NCBI GenBank assembly: GCA_050331475.1
Contig: JBHJGU010000032.1
Location: 1-64,000, forward strand
DNA length: 64,000 nt
Reading direction: 5' to 3'
Origin: JBHJGU01 sp050331475
Lineage (GTDB): Bacteria; Pseudomonadota; Alphaproteobacteria; Caulobacterales; Maricaulaceae
In this document: in pieces, positions 27,066 to 36,336 of the stretch
Numbering within the stretch: position 1 is the stretch's first letter
Layout of the letters: every line of letters starts with the position of its first letter
Translations under genes and position numbers: made by a program
The notes under the pieces: model-generated
What the model was told of the DNA's origin: nothing
The model's input: the letters and a program-made list of their open reading frames with translations, nothing else
The model's database searches: none

Positions 27066-27512
27066 TTAGCCGATTGCTTCCGCGCGGGTCCAGATTTGCG
27101 ATTTACAGAACACAGCCAAGCAGCCGACCACCCGCAAATTACTGTCATCAACCGGCGTTAGGCGCGAGCGATAGGTCTTGCCCGACCGTGGATCGTGGAT
27201 GCGGCCTTCAATCCAACCGTCATCGCCTTCACGAAATTCCGACAGAATCATTTCGCCCCGCCGAACAAGCCAGCCGCAAATCGAGCCGTCTTTGCAGGTC
27301 GCGATCCGGACCAAGCCCTCTTTGCCGGCCGTCCGCCAAACGCCGAAAATGCGCGAGCTCGCTGCAGACTCCTTTTGATCGCCGGTTTGAATATCCAACG
27401 GGCGTTCCGTGAGGGTCGTCTCAAGCGCGTCTTGGGCGCGCGCGGTTTCAGCGGTGAAGAACGCCACCGCAAACGCGATCACCGCAAAAAAGGCTGTCGC
27501 CTTGAAACCCAT
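27066..27512 (-). CDS. DUF2147-family exported protein
   Basis: This 148-residue protein has a signal peptide (KATAFFAVIAFAVAFFTAETARA). The DUF2147 lipocalin-like domain follows: FGVWRTAGKEGLVRIATCKDGSICGWLV near residue 56, then GRIHDPRSGKTYRSRL and DDSNLRVVGCLAVFCKSQIWTR. Two conserved cysteine pairs are kept. The family is periplasmic and of unknown function. The ATG at 27512 has GGAGACG upstream. The longer upstream frame is non-native. Confidence 0.88.
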   Translation of the reverse strand: MGFKATAFFAVIAFAVAFFTAETARAQDALETTLTERPLDIQTGDQKESAASSRIFGVWRTAGKEGLVRIATCKDGSICGWLVRRGEMILSEFREGDDGWIEGRIHDPRSGKTYRSRLTPVDDSNLRVVGCLAVFCKSQIWTRAEAIG

Positions 27513-27683
27513 GGGTCGTCTCCAGCGTTTCCGCTTCGTCTCGAAACGCACGTAATCAGTAGCGCATTCCGGTTCCAGGCGGGATAACACCGGCGTGACG
27601 GTTTCCACCCCGATGCGTCGCGAAGTGTTGCGAAAAAAACCCACTTCGTGTGCGGAATAAGGTGAGAATGCGGCTCTTTTAAG

Positions 27684-28286
27684 TTACAGCCGACGGTCCA
27701 ACTCTCCCGCCAAGCGATCGGCCGCCGCCTGGGCGGGTTCGAAATGGGGGTGGATCTCCAGCGCCTGTTTGTAGCTTTCATAGGCTGCGGCGGTTTCACC
27801 AAACCGTTCCAAAATCACCCCAACGCGGGTCAAGACCCTGAAATCGCGGGGCTCCACAATCAGCGCGCGGTTTAAATCCTCCAACGCCGCGACCGGGTCG
27901 TCTGCCTCCAAAGCCAATTCCGCGCGCCGTCGGAACGCCTCGGCGAAGTCCGGCGCGAACCCAACCGCTTCGTCAAGTAGACGCCGGGCGAGTCCCAGAT
28001 CGCGCGGGGGCTCCGCGGCCGCCGTCGCCGCTCGGTCAATCAATAAATCCACCGTTGGGCTTTGCGAGGTCAGCCAAAACGCCAAAACGTCGTCGGCGAT
28101 TGGATCGGCGGTTTCCGCATCGGGTGCGTCGGCCAGCCGCGCCAACAGGCGGTCCAAGCGATCTTCGCGGGTCTCCACCGCTTCGGCGGGCGCGATCGGC
28201 TCCAGATCGGTCACCTGCACGTCGTCTTGCGCATACGCTATGCTAGCGGCCAGGACGGTGAGTAAAGCGGTCAATTGTCGTCTCAT
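27684..28286 (-). CDS. Exported TPR-repeat protein
   Basis: This 200-residue protein has a signal peptide (MRRQLTALLTVLAASIAYAQ). About three tetratricopeptide repeats follow at about 95-195 (LARRLLDEAVGFAPDFAEAFRRRAELALEADDP, AALEDLNRALIVEPRDFRVL, AAYESYKQALEIHPHFEPA). It is probably a periplasmic scaffold. No specific partner can be deduced. The start at 28286 gives the signal peptide. It is 40 bases downstream of the HAD gene. Confidence 0.85.
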   Translation of the reverse strand: MRRQLTALLTVLAASIAYAQDDVQVTDLEPIAPAEAVETREDRLDRLLARLADAPDAETADPIADDVLAFWLTSQSPTVDLLIDRAATAAAEPPRDLGLARRLLDEAVGFAPDFAEAFRRRAELALEADDPVAALEDLNRALIVEPRDFRVLTRVGVILERFGETAAAYESYKQALEIHPHFEPAQAAADRLAGELDRRL

Positions 28287-28326
28287 GGGGCCGAGCATGG
28301 CGGCGAAATGCGTCGACGCCAAGCCG

Positions 28327-28947
28327 TCAGTCCAACAAATTGCGCGCACGCAGGGCCGCCTCAAGCGGTTCAGCGCCTTCGAACAACACCGCATCAAAAC
28401 CCAGCGCCTGGGCCGCGGCGATATTATCGGCGTTGTCGTCGATAAAGACGGTGTCCGCAGGCGCGGCCCCAATCCTTTGAGTGGTGATCTCAAAGATGCG
28501 CGGATGGGGTTTGATCACCCCCTCAACCCCGGAGACCACCACATCGCGGAAGCGCGCGATGAAGGGAAAATCCTCCACCAGCCAGTCAAACACCTCCGCC
28601 GGCAAATTAGTGAGCGCGTAAAGCGGCACGTTGCGGGCTTCCAGCCGCTCCATCAGCCGCACCGAGCCCTCAATGGGGCCATCAAACATCGCCCGCCAGC
28701 CCGCGCGCCATTGCAGCACTTCGCCCGCAAAGTCTGGGCGTCGCGCGGCGCGACGCGCCATATTGGCGGCCATGGACACGCCGCGGTCATGTTGGGCGTG
28801 CCACGCCATCGGGCACACGTCGGTGAGAAATTCGTCTAACCGCGCCGGGTCCGAAATCAGCGTCTTGTAGAAATTCCTTGGGTCCCAACGCACCAGCGTG
28901 TTCCCCAGATCGAACACCACCGCGCGTTCGCGCGCCGGCGCTGTCAT
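28327..28947 (-). CDS. HAD-superfamily hydrolase (subfamily IA)
   Basis: This 206-residue haloacid-dehalogenase-like phosphatase has motif I VVFDLGNTLVRWD near residue 10 (nucleophile Asp plus a Leu-Gly in place of the usual second Asp pattern, as in epoxide-hydrolase-N-terminal-like HADs). Motif II is YALTNLP near 114, motif III Lys falls in GVIKPHPRIFE near 143 and motif IV is VFIDDNADNI near 168. The substrate is not predictable. It is probably in an operon with the TPR gene. Confidence 0.87.
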   Translation of the reverse strand: MTAPARERAVVFDLGNTLVRWDPRNFYKTLISDPARLDEFLTDVCPMAWHAQHDRGVSMAANMARRAARRPDFAGEVLQWRAGWRAMFDGPIEGSVRLMERLEARNVPLYALTNLPAEVFDWLVEDFPFIARFRDVVVSGVEGVIKPHPRIFEITTQRIGAAPADTVFIDDNADNIAAAQALGFDAVLFEGAEPLEAALRARNLLD

Positions 28948-28968
28948 CGGCGGACCGCTTACCTGCCC

Positions 28969-29094
28969 TTAGCCCTGACGGGCTTTAAACCGAGGGTCAG
29001 TCTTATTAATGACGTAGACACGGCCTTTCCGGCGCACCACTTGGCAATCCTTGTGGCGCGATTTCAGCGATTTCAGAGAGCTGCGCACTTTCAT
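28969..29094 (-). CDS. rpmJ: Ribosomal protein L36
   Basis: This 41-residue protein begins [20 protein letters not shown] and ends [16 protein letters not shown], an unmistakable bacterial L36 of the long, partly cysteine-free type common in alphaproteobacteria. It is a small basic large-subunit protein. It lies alone, leftward, upstream of the HAD gene. Confidence 0.95.
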   Translation of the reverse strand: MKVRSSLKSLKSRHKDCQVVRRKGRVYVINKTDPRFKARQG

Positions 29095-29258
29095 GGCCGA
29101 AATCCAAGCTTTCGATCAAATCAACAACGTTTGGAGCCGCGTCGTCTAAGCCCCTCGTGCCGGGCTGTCAACCGCACTAGCTCGGCTCCGCCGCATTCGC
29201 GCCGTCCTGTTTCTGCTTTATATGAAAGCCAACACCGTGACACGTAGGGAGATCCCCC

Positions 29259-29855
29259 ATGCGCCTTCTATTGATCGCTGCGATAACTGCGTTTTGCTCG
29301 CTGCCCGCTTGGGCGGGCCAGTGGACCCTCGATCCGTCGGTTTCCAGCCTCAGCTTTTCCTCCATCAAGGCTGGGGACGTGGGCGAGGCGCACCGATTCA
29401 CTGGGCTGACGGGGGATGTGACCGAAACCGGCGCCGCGCGGGTGACGATCGACTTGAACTCGGTGGAGACCGGGGTGGATATCCGCAATGAGCGCATGCG
29501 CGATTTCCTGTTCAACACCGCCAAATTTCCAAACGCTATCGTAACCACCGATGTGGATCTCAGCCGGTTTGACGCGCTCGGTGTGGGCGAAAGCACCGCC
29601 ATCGCGGCCACCGCGACGTTGGCTTTGGCCGGGCAAGAAACCCGCATCGACACGCCGTTAATGGTCACGCGCATCGGGTTGGACCGGGTCGCCGTTGAAC
29701 CGCCGGAGCTGATCATCATCGACGCGCTGAGCTTGGGTCTTGCGGATGGGGTGAACAAGCTGCGCGAATTGGCGGGCCTGGATGCGATCAGTCTTGCCGT
29801 GCCGACCACGTTCCGTTTCGTTTTCGTCGAGACCGAAACGCGTGAGCAGATTTAG
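29259..29855 (+). CDS. YceI-family periplasmic lipocalin-like protein
   Basis: This 198-residue protein has a signal peptide (RLLLIAAITAFCSLPAWA). The YceI domain shows WTLDPSVSSLSFSSIK, a middle VETGVDIRNERMRDFLFNTAKFPNAIVTTDVD (family DIRNxRMRDxLF..FP motif) and ATATLALAGQETRID. YceI proteins bind isoprenoid-like lipids. Its end overlaps the transglycosylase start by 14 bases. Confidence 0.93.
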   Translation: MRLLLIAAITAFCSLPAWAGQWTLDPSVSSLSFSSIKAGDVGEAHRFTGLTGDVTETGAARVTIDLNSVETGVDIRNERMRDFLFNTAKFPNAIVTTDVDLSRFDALGVGESTAIAATATLALAGQETRIDTPLMVTRIGLDRVAVEPPELIIIDALSLGLADGVNKLRELAGLDAISLAVPTTFRFVFVETETREQI

Positions 29856-31059
29856 ACGCGCGGTCGGGGCGGTTTGCGCGGGGTTGGGCTTTGCGACCGC
29901 CGCCCTGGCTCAATCTGAGGGGAGCGATGCGCAGACCTTCGCCGAATGGCGCGAGGCCTTCGTCGGGCGCGCGGCGGACAAGGGCTATGCGCGGGACCGG
30001 GTTGCGGAGCTACTCGCGGGATTGACCCCGGACGATCGCGTCATCCGGCTCGACGGTCAGCAGCCGGAGTTTATCCGCCCGATCTGGGATTATCTGGACA
30101 TTGCGGTGTCCGAGGCCCGGGTCGCGGACGGCCGCGCCCGGTTTGAGACGCATCGTGATTTGTTGACCGCGATCGAAGTCGCCCACCAGGTCGACGCGGA
30201 CATCCTCACCGCGATCTGGGGTCTGGAGAGCGCTTACGGCGCGATTACCGGGGATTTTGACGTGGTCCGCTCCTTCGCCACCTTGGCCTATGATGGGCGG
30301 CGCCGTGCCTGGGCGGAAAGCGAATTGCTGACCATCCTCGACTTGTTGTCTGAGGGGGTCCTTACGCGCGGTGATCTCGTCGGCGGATGGGCGGGCGCGA
30401 TGGGGCAGACGCAATTTCTGCCCTCCACCTTGGCTGCTCATGGGGTGGACTGGTCCGGGGACGGGCGGATCGATCTGCGCGGCGATGTGGGGGACGCTTT
30501 GGCCTCTGCTGCCCGCTATTTGCAGTCCTTGGGCTGGCGGACGGGCCTGGCACCTGCGGTCGAAGTGGCGTTGCCTTCCGGCTTCGATCTGAGCTTGGCC
30601 GAGCAAACGCCCCGTCCCCTGTCGGATTGGATCGCGCTGGGCCTTGCGCGCGCGCGCGCGGCCTGGCCCCATGCGCCAGCGCCGCAAACCGCCTCACTGA
30701 TCCTGCCCGCGGGCGTCAACGGGCCGGCGTTCTTGCTGATGGATAATTTTCGCGTGCTGCGCGGGTATAACAACGCCACCGCCTATGCTTTGGGCGTCAG
30801 CTTGCTCGCCGACGCGATCGCGCGCCGGCCCGGCGTCGCGGGCGTTTGGCCCGAGGGCGAACCTGCGCTCACTCCGGGCCGGGTTGTAGCGCTGCAAGAG
30901 GCGCTGGTGGCCCTGGGGTACGACCCCGGCGCGGCCGCTGGGGTGATCGGCCCAAACACGCGAAAAGCGGTGCGCGCCTACCAACGCGCGGTCGGCTTGC
31001 CCGCGGATGGGTTCGTCACCGTGAAGTTGATTGATCAAGCGGTGGCCGCGGCGGGGTGA
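29842..31059 (+). CDS. MltB-type lytic murein transglycosylase with peptidoglycan-binding domain
   Basis: This exported enzyme of about 405 residues cleaves the glycan strand to 1,6-anhydroMurNAc ends. From the GTG at 29842 there is a signal peptide (RAVGAVCAGLGFATAALAQ). The SLT_2 catalytic domain has IWGLESAYG (catalytic Glu) and GAMGQTQFLPSTLAAHGVDWSGDG, and FLLMDNFRVLRGYNNATAYA is typical of the family. A C-terminal PGBD_1 domain (LQEALVALGYDPGAAAGVIGPNTRKAVRAYQ) follows. It overlaps the YceI gene and is followed by a glycosyltransferase one base after its stop. Confidence 0.93.
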   Translation: MSRFRRAVGAVCAGLGFATAALAQSEGSDAQTFAEWREAFVGRAADKGYARDRVAELLAGLTPDDRVIRLDGQQPEFIRPIWDYLDIAVSEARVADGRARFETHRDLLTAIEVAHQVDADILTAIWGLESAYGAITGDFDVVRSFATLAYDGRRRAWAESELLTILDLLSEGVLTRGDLVGGWAGAMGQTQFLPSTLAAHGVDWSGDGRIDLRGDVGDALASAARYLQSLGWRTGLAPAVEVALPSGFDLSLAEQTPRPLSDWIALGLARARAAWPHAPAPQTASLILPAGVNGPAFLLMDNFRVLRGYNNATAYALGVSLLADAIARRPGVAGVWPEGEPALTPGRVVALQEALVALGYDPGAAAGVIGPNTRKAVRAYQRAVGLPADGFVTVKLIDQAVAAAG

Positions 31060-31060
31060 A

Positions 31061-31912
31061 GTGACAGCCGCCTCCCCCTCGGTGTCGGTGATTGTGGCGA
31101 CGTACAACCGGCCCGACGCCTTGGACTTAGTCGTGCGCAGCCTGATGGGCCAAACGGTTCCGCCGTTGGAAATCTTGATCGCTGATGACGGCTCCGCCGA
31201 CGACACCCCCGCCCGGATTGCGGCTTTGGCGCAGGGCTCGCCGGTGCCCGTGCGCCACGTGCGCCAGGACGACGAGGGGTTCCGCCTCGCCCGGATTCGG
31301 AATCTCGCCGCGCAACAGGCCCGTGGCGATTATCTGATCTTTCTCGACGGCGATTGCATCACCTTACCCCGCTGGGTTGAAAAGCACGTCCAATGGGCCG
31401 AGCCCGGCTGGTTCACCGTCGGCCGGCGATGTTTTCTCTATGAGACGCCGACGCGCGCCATCCTGACCTGGAGCTGGCGGATCAACGCCTGGCCGCGGGC
31501 GATCTTGTTCGCGTTCGCTGTGTTCGGGGGCGCGACGCGACCCTTCCAATTGATCCCGCTCAATTTCGCGGAGGCGCGACGCAAGAACCGGCCCACAGAA
31601 CCGAACAAGGCCCAAACCTGCAATTTCGGGGTCTGGCGCTCGGATTTTCTTGCCCTCGGCGGATTTGAGGAGGGGTATGCGGACTATGGCCTCGAGGACA
31701 CGGATTTCGTGATCCGGCTGTTCCGCTATGGCGCGCGACGGATCACCCTTGAGCACGCCGAGCCGGTTTTGCATTTGTGGCATCCGCGGCGTCCGATCGG
31801 GGCGGCCAACCGCGCGCGGCTGGATCGCCTGAAAGCCAGCGATCGGGTTCGGGCCGAACGCTCCGTCCTGCTGGCCGATGTCGGTGCGCCCGACGCGGAG
31901 CCTGTGGTTTAG
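31061..31912 (+). CDS. GT2 glycosyltransferase with GT7-like C-terminus
   Basis: This is a 283-residue GT-A glycosyltransferase. It has VSVIVATYNRPDALDLVV near residue 7, ADDGSADDT near 41 and LIFLDGDCI near 92 with the DxD-type acidic pair. The C-terminal galactosyltransferase-like motif NFGVWRSDFLALGGFEEGYADYGLEDTDF is near 190-218. This combination is seen in chondroitin-polymerase-like and LPS-core transferases. The GTG at 31061 follows the transglycosylase stop by one base and has GGGGTGA upstream. It is cotranscribed with the MltB-type gene. Confidence 0.88.
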   Translation: MTAASPSVSVIVATYNRPDALDLVVRSLMGQTVPPLEILIADDGSADDTPARIAALAQGSPVPVRHVRQDDEGFRLARIRNLAAQQARGDYLIFLDGDCITLPRWVEKHVQWAEPGWFTVGRRCFLYETPTRAILTWSWRINAWPRAILFAFAVFGGATRPFQLIPLNFAEARRKNRPTEPNKAQTCNFGVWRSDFLALGGFEEGYADYGLEDTDFVIRLFRYGARRITLEHAEPVLHLWHPRRPIGAANRARLDRLKASDRVRAERSVLLADVGAPDAEPVV

Positions 31913-33228
31913 GGGCGATCGGGACCGGGCAGCGCTGTGGGGTCCGGGCGGCCCCGGGCTGCGGCGCGCGCCGCCCGAGGGCTAAGCGCGGCGTAAACTG
32001 TTGCGACCAACAGCGCGGCGCCGCAGGCCGCATAGGGCGCCCAGAGCGGGCCGGCCTGGTACCACACCAATGCCAACGGCGCGGTCATGAACCCGATGCC
32101 CGCGAGCCCCGCGATCAGCCCCGCTGCGCCGCCTTGTTCGTTGGGTTCGACGGCTAAAGACGCGCCGCTGGAGAAGCCCGGCCGGCTCAGCCCGAAGCCG
32201 AAGCTGGCGATCATGAAGGCGAAGACGACCCCGGAATAACTGCTCGCGGCGGCCATCATCAGGCTCGCCAAGCCCGTAGCCAATCCGCCCGCCACCATCA
32301 AATGTCGCGCGTCGAGCTTGAGCTTGGGCACGGCGACCAATTGGGCGGCCAATAACGCCAAAGCGCCGGCGCTTAAGGCGGGGCCAGCGAGTTCGGTGGC
32401 CGTACGCCCGCCCGCGCCGACCCGATCCATAATGTAAAAGTTTAAGCTCTGCAGATGCACCGCTTGAACGATCCAGGCGATCGCGCCCACCACCAGGAAC
32501 GGGCGTAGGCGACGATCCCGTGCAAGCCCCCAACTCGACAGGCCCGGCCCGCCAATTTTCGATTGGGGCTCGGTGCGTTCGGGTAGCACCACCGCCACCA
32601 TGACGACAGCCACCAGTAAGAGCCCGGCGATGACGAAGATCGGCGACGCCAGCCCAAACCCGTCCGCGATCCACGACGCCGCGCCGGGACCCAGCGCCGC
32701 GCCCAAGCTAAAGCCCGCCGTTAGGCCCGCAAGGGCGTCGATCCGGTGCTCCGGCGCCGTGCGGTCCGCCACATAGGCTTGGGCGGCGGGGTTTGTGGCG
32801 GAGCTGACCATGCCGAACACCGCACGCGCCAGCGCCAAGGTGAGAATCGCCCAGGCGACGCTTAAATGCCCGGCGAGCCCGGCGCTGAGCGCCAAGCCGA
32901 GCCCCAGCATGGAAATGACCGAGCCCGAGAGGCCCAGCATGAGGATCGGTTTGCGTCCCGCGCGATCGCTGATCCGGCCCCAAACCGGGCTCATCACGGT
33001 GTAGAACAGGGCGGAGACCGCATAGACCAGACCCACCGCCGCGTCCGGCGCTCCCATAATCCGCGAGGCGGAGGGGAGGACGGCGAACAACAGCGAATTG
33101 CCCATCCCCACCACCATCAGCGCCACAAACAGCACCCGAAACGCTGCGGCCCGCGCTGCCGGGGAGGAGGGGGCGCCGGCGCCAGGCCTTACGCGGCGGT
33201 TTAAGAAAAGTATCAAGGGGCGGTTCAC
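31909..33228 (-). CDS. MFS transporter
   Basis: This 439-residue major facilitator protein has twelve predicted membrane helices. The family loop GRISDRAGRKPILMLG (between helices 2 and 3) is near residue 82. A central basic loop (PERTEPQSKIGGPG) separates the halves. It is most like drug/sugar antiporters of the DHA1 type. The substrate is unknown. It converges on the GT2 gene (four-base overlap of ends) and is divergent from motA. Confidence 0.9.
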   Translation of the reverse strand: MNRPLILFLNRRVRPGAGAPSSPAARAAAFRVLFVALMVVGMGNSLLFAVLPSASRIMGAPDAAVGLVYAVSALFYTVMSPVWGRISDRAGRKPILMLGLSGSVISMLGLGLALSAGLAGHLSVAWAILTLALARAVFGMVSSATNPAAQAYVADRTAPEHRIDALAGLTAGFSLGAALGPGAASWIADGFGLASPIFVIAGLLLVAVVMVAVVLPERTEPQSKIGGPGLSSWGLARDRRLRPFLVVGAIAWIVQAVHLQSLNFYIMDRVGAGGRTATELAGPALSAGALALLAAQLVAVPKLKLDARHLMVAGGLATGLASLMMAAASSYSGVVFAFMIASFGFGLSRPGFSSGASLAVEPNEQGGAAGLIAGLAGIGFMTAPLALVWYQAGPLWAPYAACGAALLVATVYAALSPRAARAAARGRPDPTALPGPDRP

Positions 33229-33240
33229 CTGGGCGCATCC

Positions 33241-33255
33241 TAAACGCGGCTTTAA
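33241..33255 (+). promoter_or_regulatory. CtrA-box-like sequence upstream of motA
   Basis: TAAA-N7-TTAA at 33241-33255, about 50 bases before the motA start, differs from the CtrA consensus TTAA-N7-TTAA at one position. In Caulobacter relatives motility genes are often in the CtrA regulon. This is a weak call because the motif is short. Confidence 0.3.
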
Positions 33256-33303
33256 GCAATCACCTCGATAGTCGCGTCAACACAAGGGCCCTCGGAGCGC
33301 GGC

Positions 33304-34170
33304 ATGTTTCAGATAATCGGTATTGTGGTGGTGTTTGGCATTGTGTTTGTCGGGTTCACCCTGGCGGGGGGGCATTTCGACGTCATCATCGCGGCCGCTC
33401 CGTTCGAACTGATGATGATTGGCGGCGCCGCGGTCGGCGCGGTTCTGATCGGCAATGCGCCGGGAACGATTATGGCCACGCTGAAGGATTTCTCCAAGGT
33501 GATGGCTGGGCCGAAATGGAAAGCGTCCGATTACACCGATCTCCTATCGCTCATGTTCACCTTGACCAAAACCATCAAGGCCAAGGGCGTCATCGCGGTG
33601 GAGTCCCATATCGAGAACCCGGAGAACAGCCCGATCTTCTCGAAGTATCCCAAGATCATGAAGGATCACTTCGCGGTCGATTTTATTTGCGACACCTTGC
33701 GCATGATGACCATGAACCTCGAAGACCCGCACCAGGTCGAAGAGGCGATGGACAAGCAACTTGAGAAGCACCATCACCATATCGGCGAGCCCGCCCATGC
33801 TTTGCAAAACATGGCCGACGCTTTGCCGGCTTTGGGGATCGTCGCCGCTGTTTTGGGCATTATTAAAACGATGGGTGCGATTTCCGAGCCGCCGGAATAT
33901 CTGGGTAAATTGATCGGCTCCGCGCTTGTGGGCACATTCTTGGGTGTGTTTCTCGCGTATGGGTTTGTGGGACCCATGGCGGCGCGCCTTAAGCAAGTTT
34001 ATGACGAAGAACACCAATTCTATATGATCATCAAAGACGTGTTGGTAGCGCACTTGCACGGTAACGCCGCCCAAATCGCCGTGGAGATCGGCCGGGGGTC
34101 GGTGCCCGACGCGCTCCAACCCAGCTTCTCCGAGTTGGAAGAGGCGTTGTCTCAAGCCGGCGAGGCGTAA
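33304..34170 (+). CDS. motA: Flagellar motor stator protein MotA
   Basis: This 288-residue four-helix membrane stator subunit has N-terminal helices VVVFGIVFVGFTLAGGHF and FELMMIGGAAVGAVLIGNAPG. A large cytoplasmic loop contains basic and acidic torque residues (residues 65-165). The proton-channel helices are ALPALGIVAAVLGIIKTMGAI and GTFLGVFLAYGFVGPMA. Length matches the alphaproteobacterial type. Its partner motB is not adjacent, which is normal for Caulobacter-like genomes. The MFS gene is divergent. Confidence 0.96.
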   Translation: MFQIIGIVVVFGIVFVGFTLAGGHFDVIIAAAPFELMMIGGAAVGAVLIGNAPGTIMATLKDFSKVMAGPKWKASDYTDLLSLMFTLTKTIKAKGVIAVESHIENPENSPIFSKYPKIMKDHFAVDFICDTLRMMTMNLEDPHQVEEAMDKQLEKHHHHIGEPAHALQNMADALPALGIVAAVLGIIKTMGAISEPPEYLGKLIGSALVGTFLGVFLAYGFVGPMAARLKQVYDEEHQFYMIIKDVLVAHLHGNAAQIAVEIGRGSVPDALQPSFSELEEALSQAGEA

Positions 34171-34205
34171 TACCCTGACCTCCCGGCGGGGGTCGGGAGA
34201 ACTCT

Positions 34206-34451
34206 GTGTCCGTATCGTTCGACAATTTGAATTTATTGGGCGTCTTGTGGCTGGTGCTCTGGCTTTGGGCGTTGATCTCCATCGTCCAAAGCGAGTCCGG
34301 CGCGCTCTGGAAGGCCATTGGGGTGGTGTTTGTCCTTTTAGTGCCGGTTTTGGGATTTCTTGTGTGGCTGTTCTTAGGCCCTAAAGCGAAATACCCCGTC
34401 GATGAGCGCAGCTCGCTGGGGCGTGCGCCCGCCGGACTTGGAATGGACTGA
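34206..34451 (+). CDS. PLDc_N-domain small membrane protein
   Basis: This 81-residue protein from GTG 34206 has two membrane helices (LLGVLWLVLWLWALISIVQ and AIGVVFVLLVPVLGFLVWLFLGP) flanking a short polar loop, ending with GPKAKYP. This is the stand-alone form of the N-terminal domain of cardiolipin synthases. The function is unknown. Its last 50 bases overlap the annotated start of mnmC in another frame. Confidence 0.75.
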   Translation: MSVSFDNLNLLGVLWLVLWLWALISIVQSESGALWKAIGVVFVLLVPVLGFLVWLFLGPKAKYPVDERSSLGRAPAGLGMD

Positions 34452-36336
34452 CGCGGGGCCCCGCTCGCGCGCCTTTGACGATGTGTATTACTCCGCCCAG
34501 GACGGCCTCGCCGAAGCGCAGGCGGTGTTCATGGCGGGCGCCGGCCTGCCGGAAGCGTGGGCCGGACGATCACGCTTCGTCGTCGGCGAGTTGGGGTTCG
34601 GCGCCGGGGTCAACCTGCTGGCCCTGTGGGCGTTGTGGCGCGCCCACCGCCCCCCGGGCGCGTGGCTCTGGTTTCAGACGATCGAAGGCCGCCCGTTTCC
34701 AGCCGAGGACGCCGCGCGCGCCCACGCCGCTTGGCCGGCGTTGAGGGCGCTGTCTGGTCCGTTGGTCGCGCAATGGCCGCCCGCAATTCCCGGCCGGCAT
34801 CGGCTCCGGTTCGACACGGATGGTTTGATCGTTGACGTTTTCCACGGCGAAGCGGGCGACGGCCTCGCCGCCCTGGACGACCCGGTCGACGCTTGGTTTC
34901 TCGACGGGTTCGCGCCCTCGCGGAATCCCGAAATGTGGCGGCCCGCGCTTTATCCCCAGATCGCGCGCGCCTCGGCGCCCGGCGCGCGCTTGGCGACCTA
35001 CACAGTGGCGGGCGCGGTGCGCCAGGGGCTCACCGCCGCGGGCTTTGCGGTGGAGAAGCGGCCCGGTTTCGGCAAGAAGCGCGAACGCTTAGAAGCGCGC
35101 TATAGCGGACCCGCTCACCACCCCAGGGGCAATCCCCTGCGGCCCCCGGGACAAACGCGCGAGGGCGCGGCCTTGATCATTGGCGCGGGGCTGGCGGGGG
35201 CCGCGTGCGCGTTCGCCGCCCGGCGACGCGGGATGACGGCCACCCTGATCGACGCCGAAGGCTTAGCGGCGGGCGCCAGCGGCAATCCCCTAGGCCTGGT
35301 CATGCCGCGGCTCGATCTGGAGGACCGGCCGGAAGCAAGCGCATTGCTCGCGGCCTATGCCTACGCGCTGAACCTCTATGCAGGCTGGCCCGAGGCGTTT
35401 TCCGCCACCGGCGCGGTTCAGATCGCAATTTCGGACACGGATGCGACCCGGTTCGCCAAACAGCTCGGCAAGGGCGATTTACCGCCAGCCTATCTGAGCC
35501 CGCTGAATGTGGAGGCTGCGGGCGCGCGCGTGGGCGAAGCCTTGGACCATCCCGCTTTGTGGCATGGCGCGGCCGGCGTGGCGCAGCCAGAGGCTATCAC
35601 CCGCCGGCTGGTCGGGGACGCGCCTTTGATCCGCGCCCGCGTGGCTCGGCTGGCGCCGATTGGCGAGGACTGGGCGGCTTTTGACGCGGACGGCGCGGAA
35701 ATCGCCCGCGCGCCGATGGTTGTTCTGGCCTCGGGTCCGGCTTTGCATCGCCTGTCCCAGACCGCCACGCTGCCGATCCGTCCCTCGCGCGGTCAGCTCA
35801 GCGTGTTCGCCTGCACCGATCCGCCGGCGTGCGCCCTGGCCTTCGGAGCTTACGCCGCGCCTTTGGGGCCGGACCGGCTGTTGGTGGGCGCGACCTATGA
35901 CCCCTGGGTGGAGGGCGATCCGCTCGACCCCACCGTAGAAGGTCATGCGCGCAATCGTCAGGATCTCGCCGCCGTGCTGCCCCAACTCGCGGATCGATGC
36001 GGCGCAGTGGTGGGCGGCCGGGCGGCGGTGCGCGCCACCACTCCGGACCGGTGGCCCATGGTGGGTTCAGTTGTGGACGCGCCGGCTTATGCTGAGCGGT
36101 TCGCCGGGCTGGCCCAGGGGCGGCGCCGGGGCGACGCGCCCGGTCCTGTTCACGCCGGGCTTTATGTCTTGGGCGGGTTGGGCTCGCGCGGGCTGGTCTG
36201 GGCGCCCCTCTTAGGCGAGCAAGTGATCGCTCAGGCGTTGGGCGAGCCCGAACCCCTCACGCAGGCTCAGGCGGCCGCCTTGCACCCGGCCCGGTTTTTG
36301 GCGCGCGACCTGAAACGCGGCCGCACGCCGGCCTAA
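34402..36336 (+). CDS. mnmC: Bifunctional tRNA 5-methylaminomethyl-2-thiouridine synthase MnmC
   Basis: This 644-residue enzyme finishes the mnm5s2U34 wobble modification of tRNA. The N-terminal methyltransferase (MnmC2, about 1-235) has DDVYYSAQDGLAEAQAVF, the SAM motif GELGFGAGVNLL and WFLDGFAPSRNPEMW. The C-terminal FAD-dependent demodification domain (MnmC1, about 250-644) has IIGAGLAGAACAFAARRRG and DRWPMVGSVVD, with the end GGLGSRGLVWAPLLGE. Size is normal for the fused form. A GTG at 34423 is an alternative start with less overlap of the upstream gene. Confidence 0.95.
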   Translation: MSAARWGVRPPDLEWTDAGPRSRAFDDVYYSAQDGLAEAQAVFMAGAGLPEAWAGRSRFVVGELGFGAGVNLLALWALWRAHRPPGAWLWFQTIEGRPFPAEDAARAHAAWPALRALSGPLVAQWPPAIPGRHRLRFDTDGLIVDVFHGEAGDGLAALDDPVDAWFLDGFAPSRNPEMWRPALYPQIARASAPGARLATYTVAGAVRQGLTAAGFAVEKRPGFGKKRERLEARYSGPAHHPRGNPLRPPGQTREGAALIIGAGLAGAACAFAARRRGMTATLIDAEGLAAGASGNPLGLVMPRLDLEDRPEASALLAAYAYALNLYAGWPEAFSATGAVQIAISDTDATRFAKQLGKGDLPPAYLSPLNVEAAGARVGEALDHPALWHGAAGVAQPEAITRRLVGDAPLIRARVARLAPIGEDWAAFDADGAEIARAPMVVLASGPALHRLSQTATLPIRPSRGQLSVFACTDPPACALAFGAYAAPLGPDRLLVGATYDPWVEGDPLDPTVEGHARNRQDLAAVLPQLADRCGAVVGGRAAVRATTPDRWPMVGSVVDAPAYAERFAGLAQGRRRGDAPGPVHAGLYVLGGLGSRGLVWAPLLGEQVIAQALGEPEPLTQAQAAALHPARFLARDLKRGRTPA

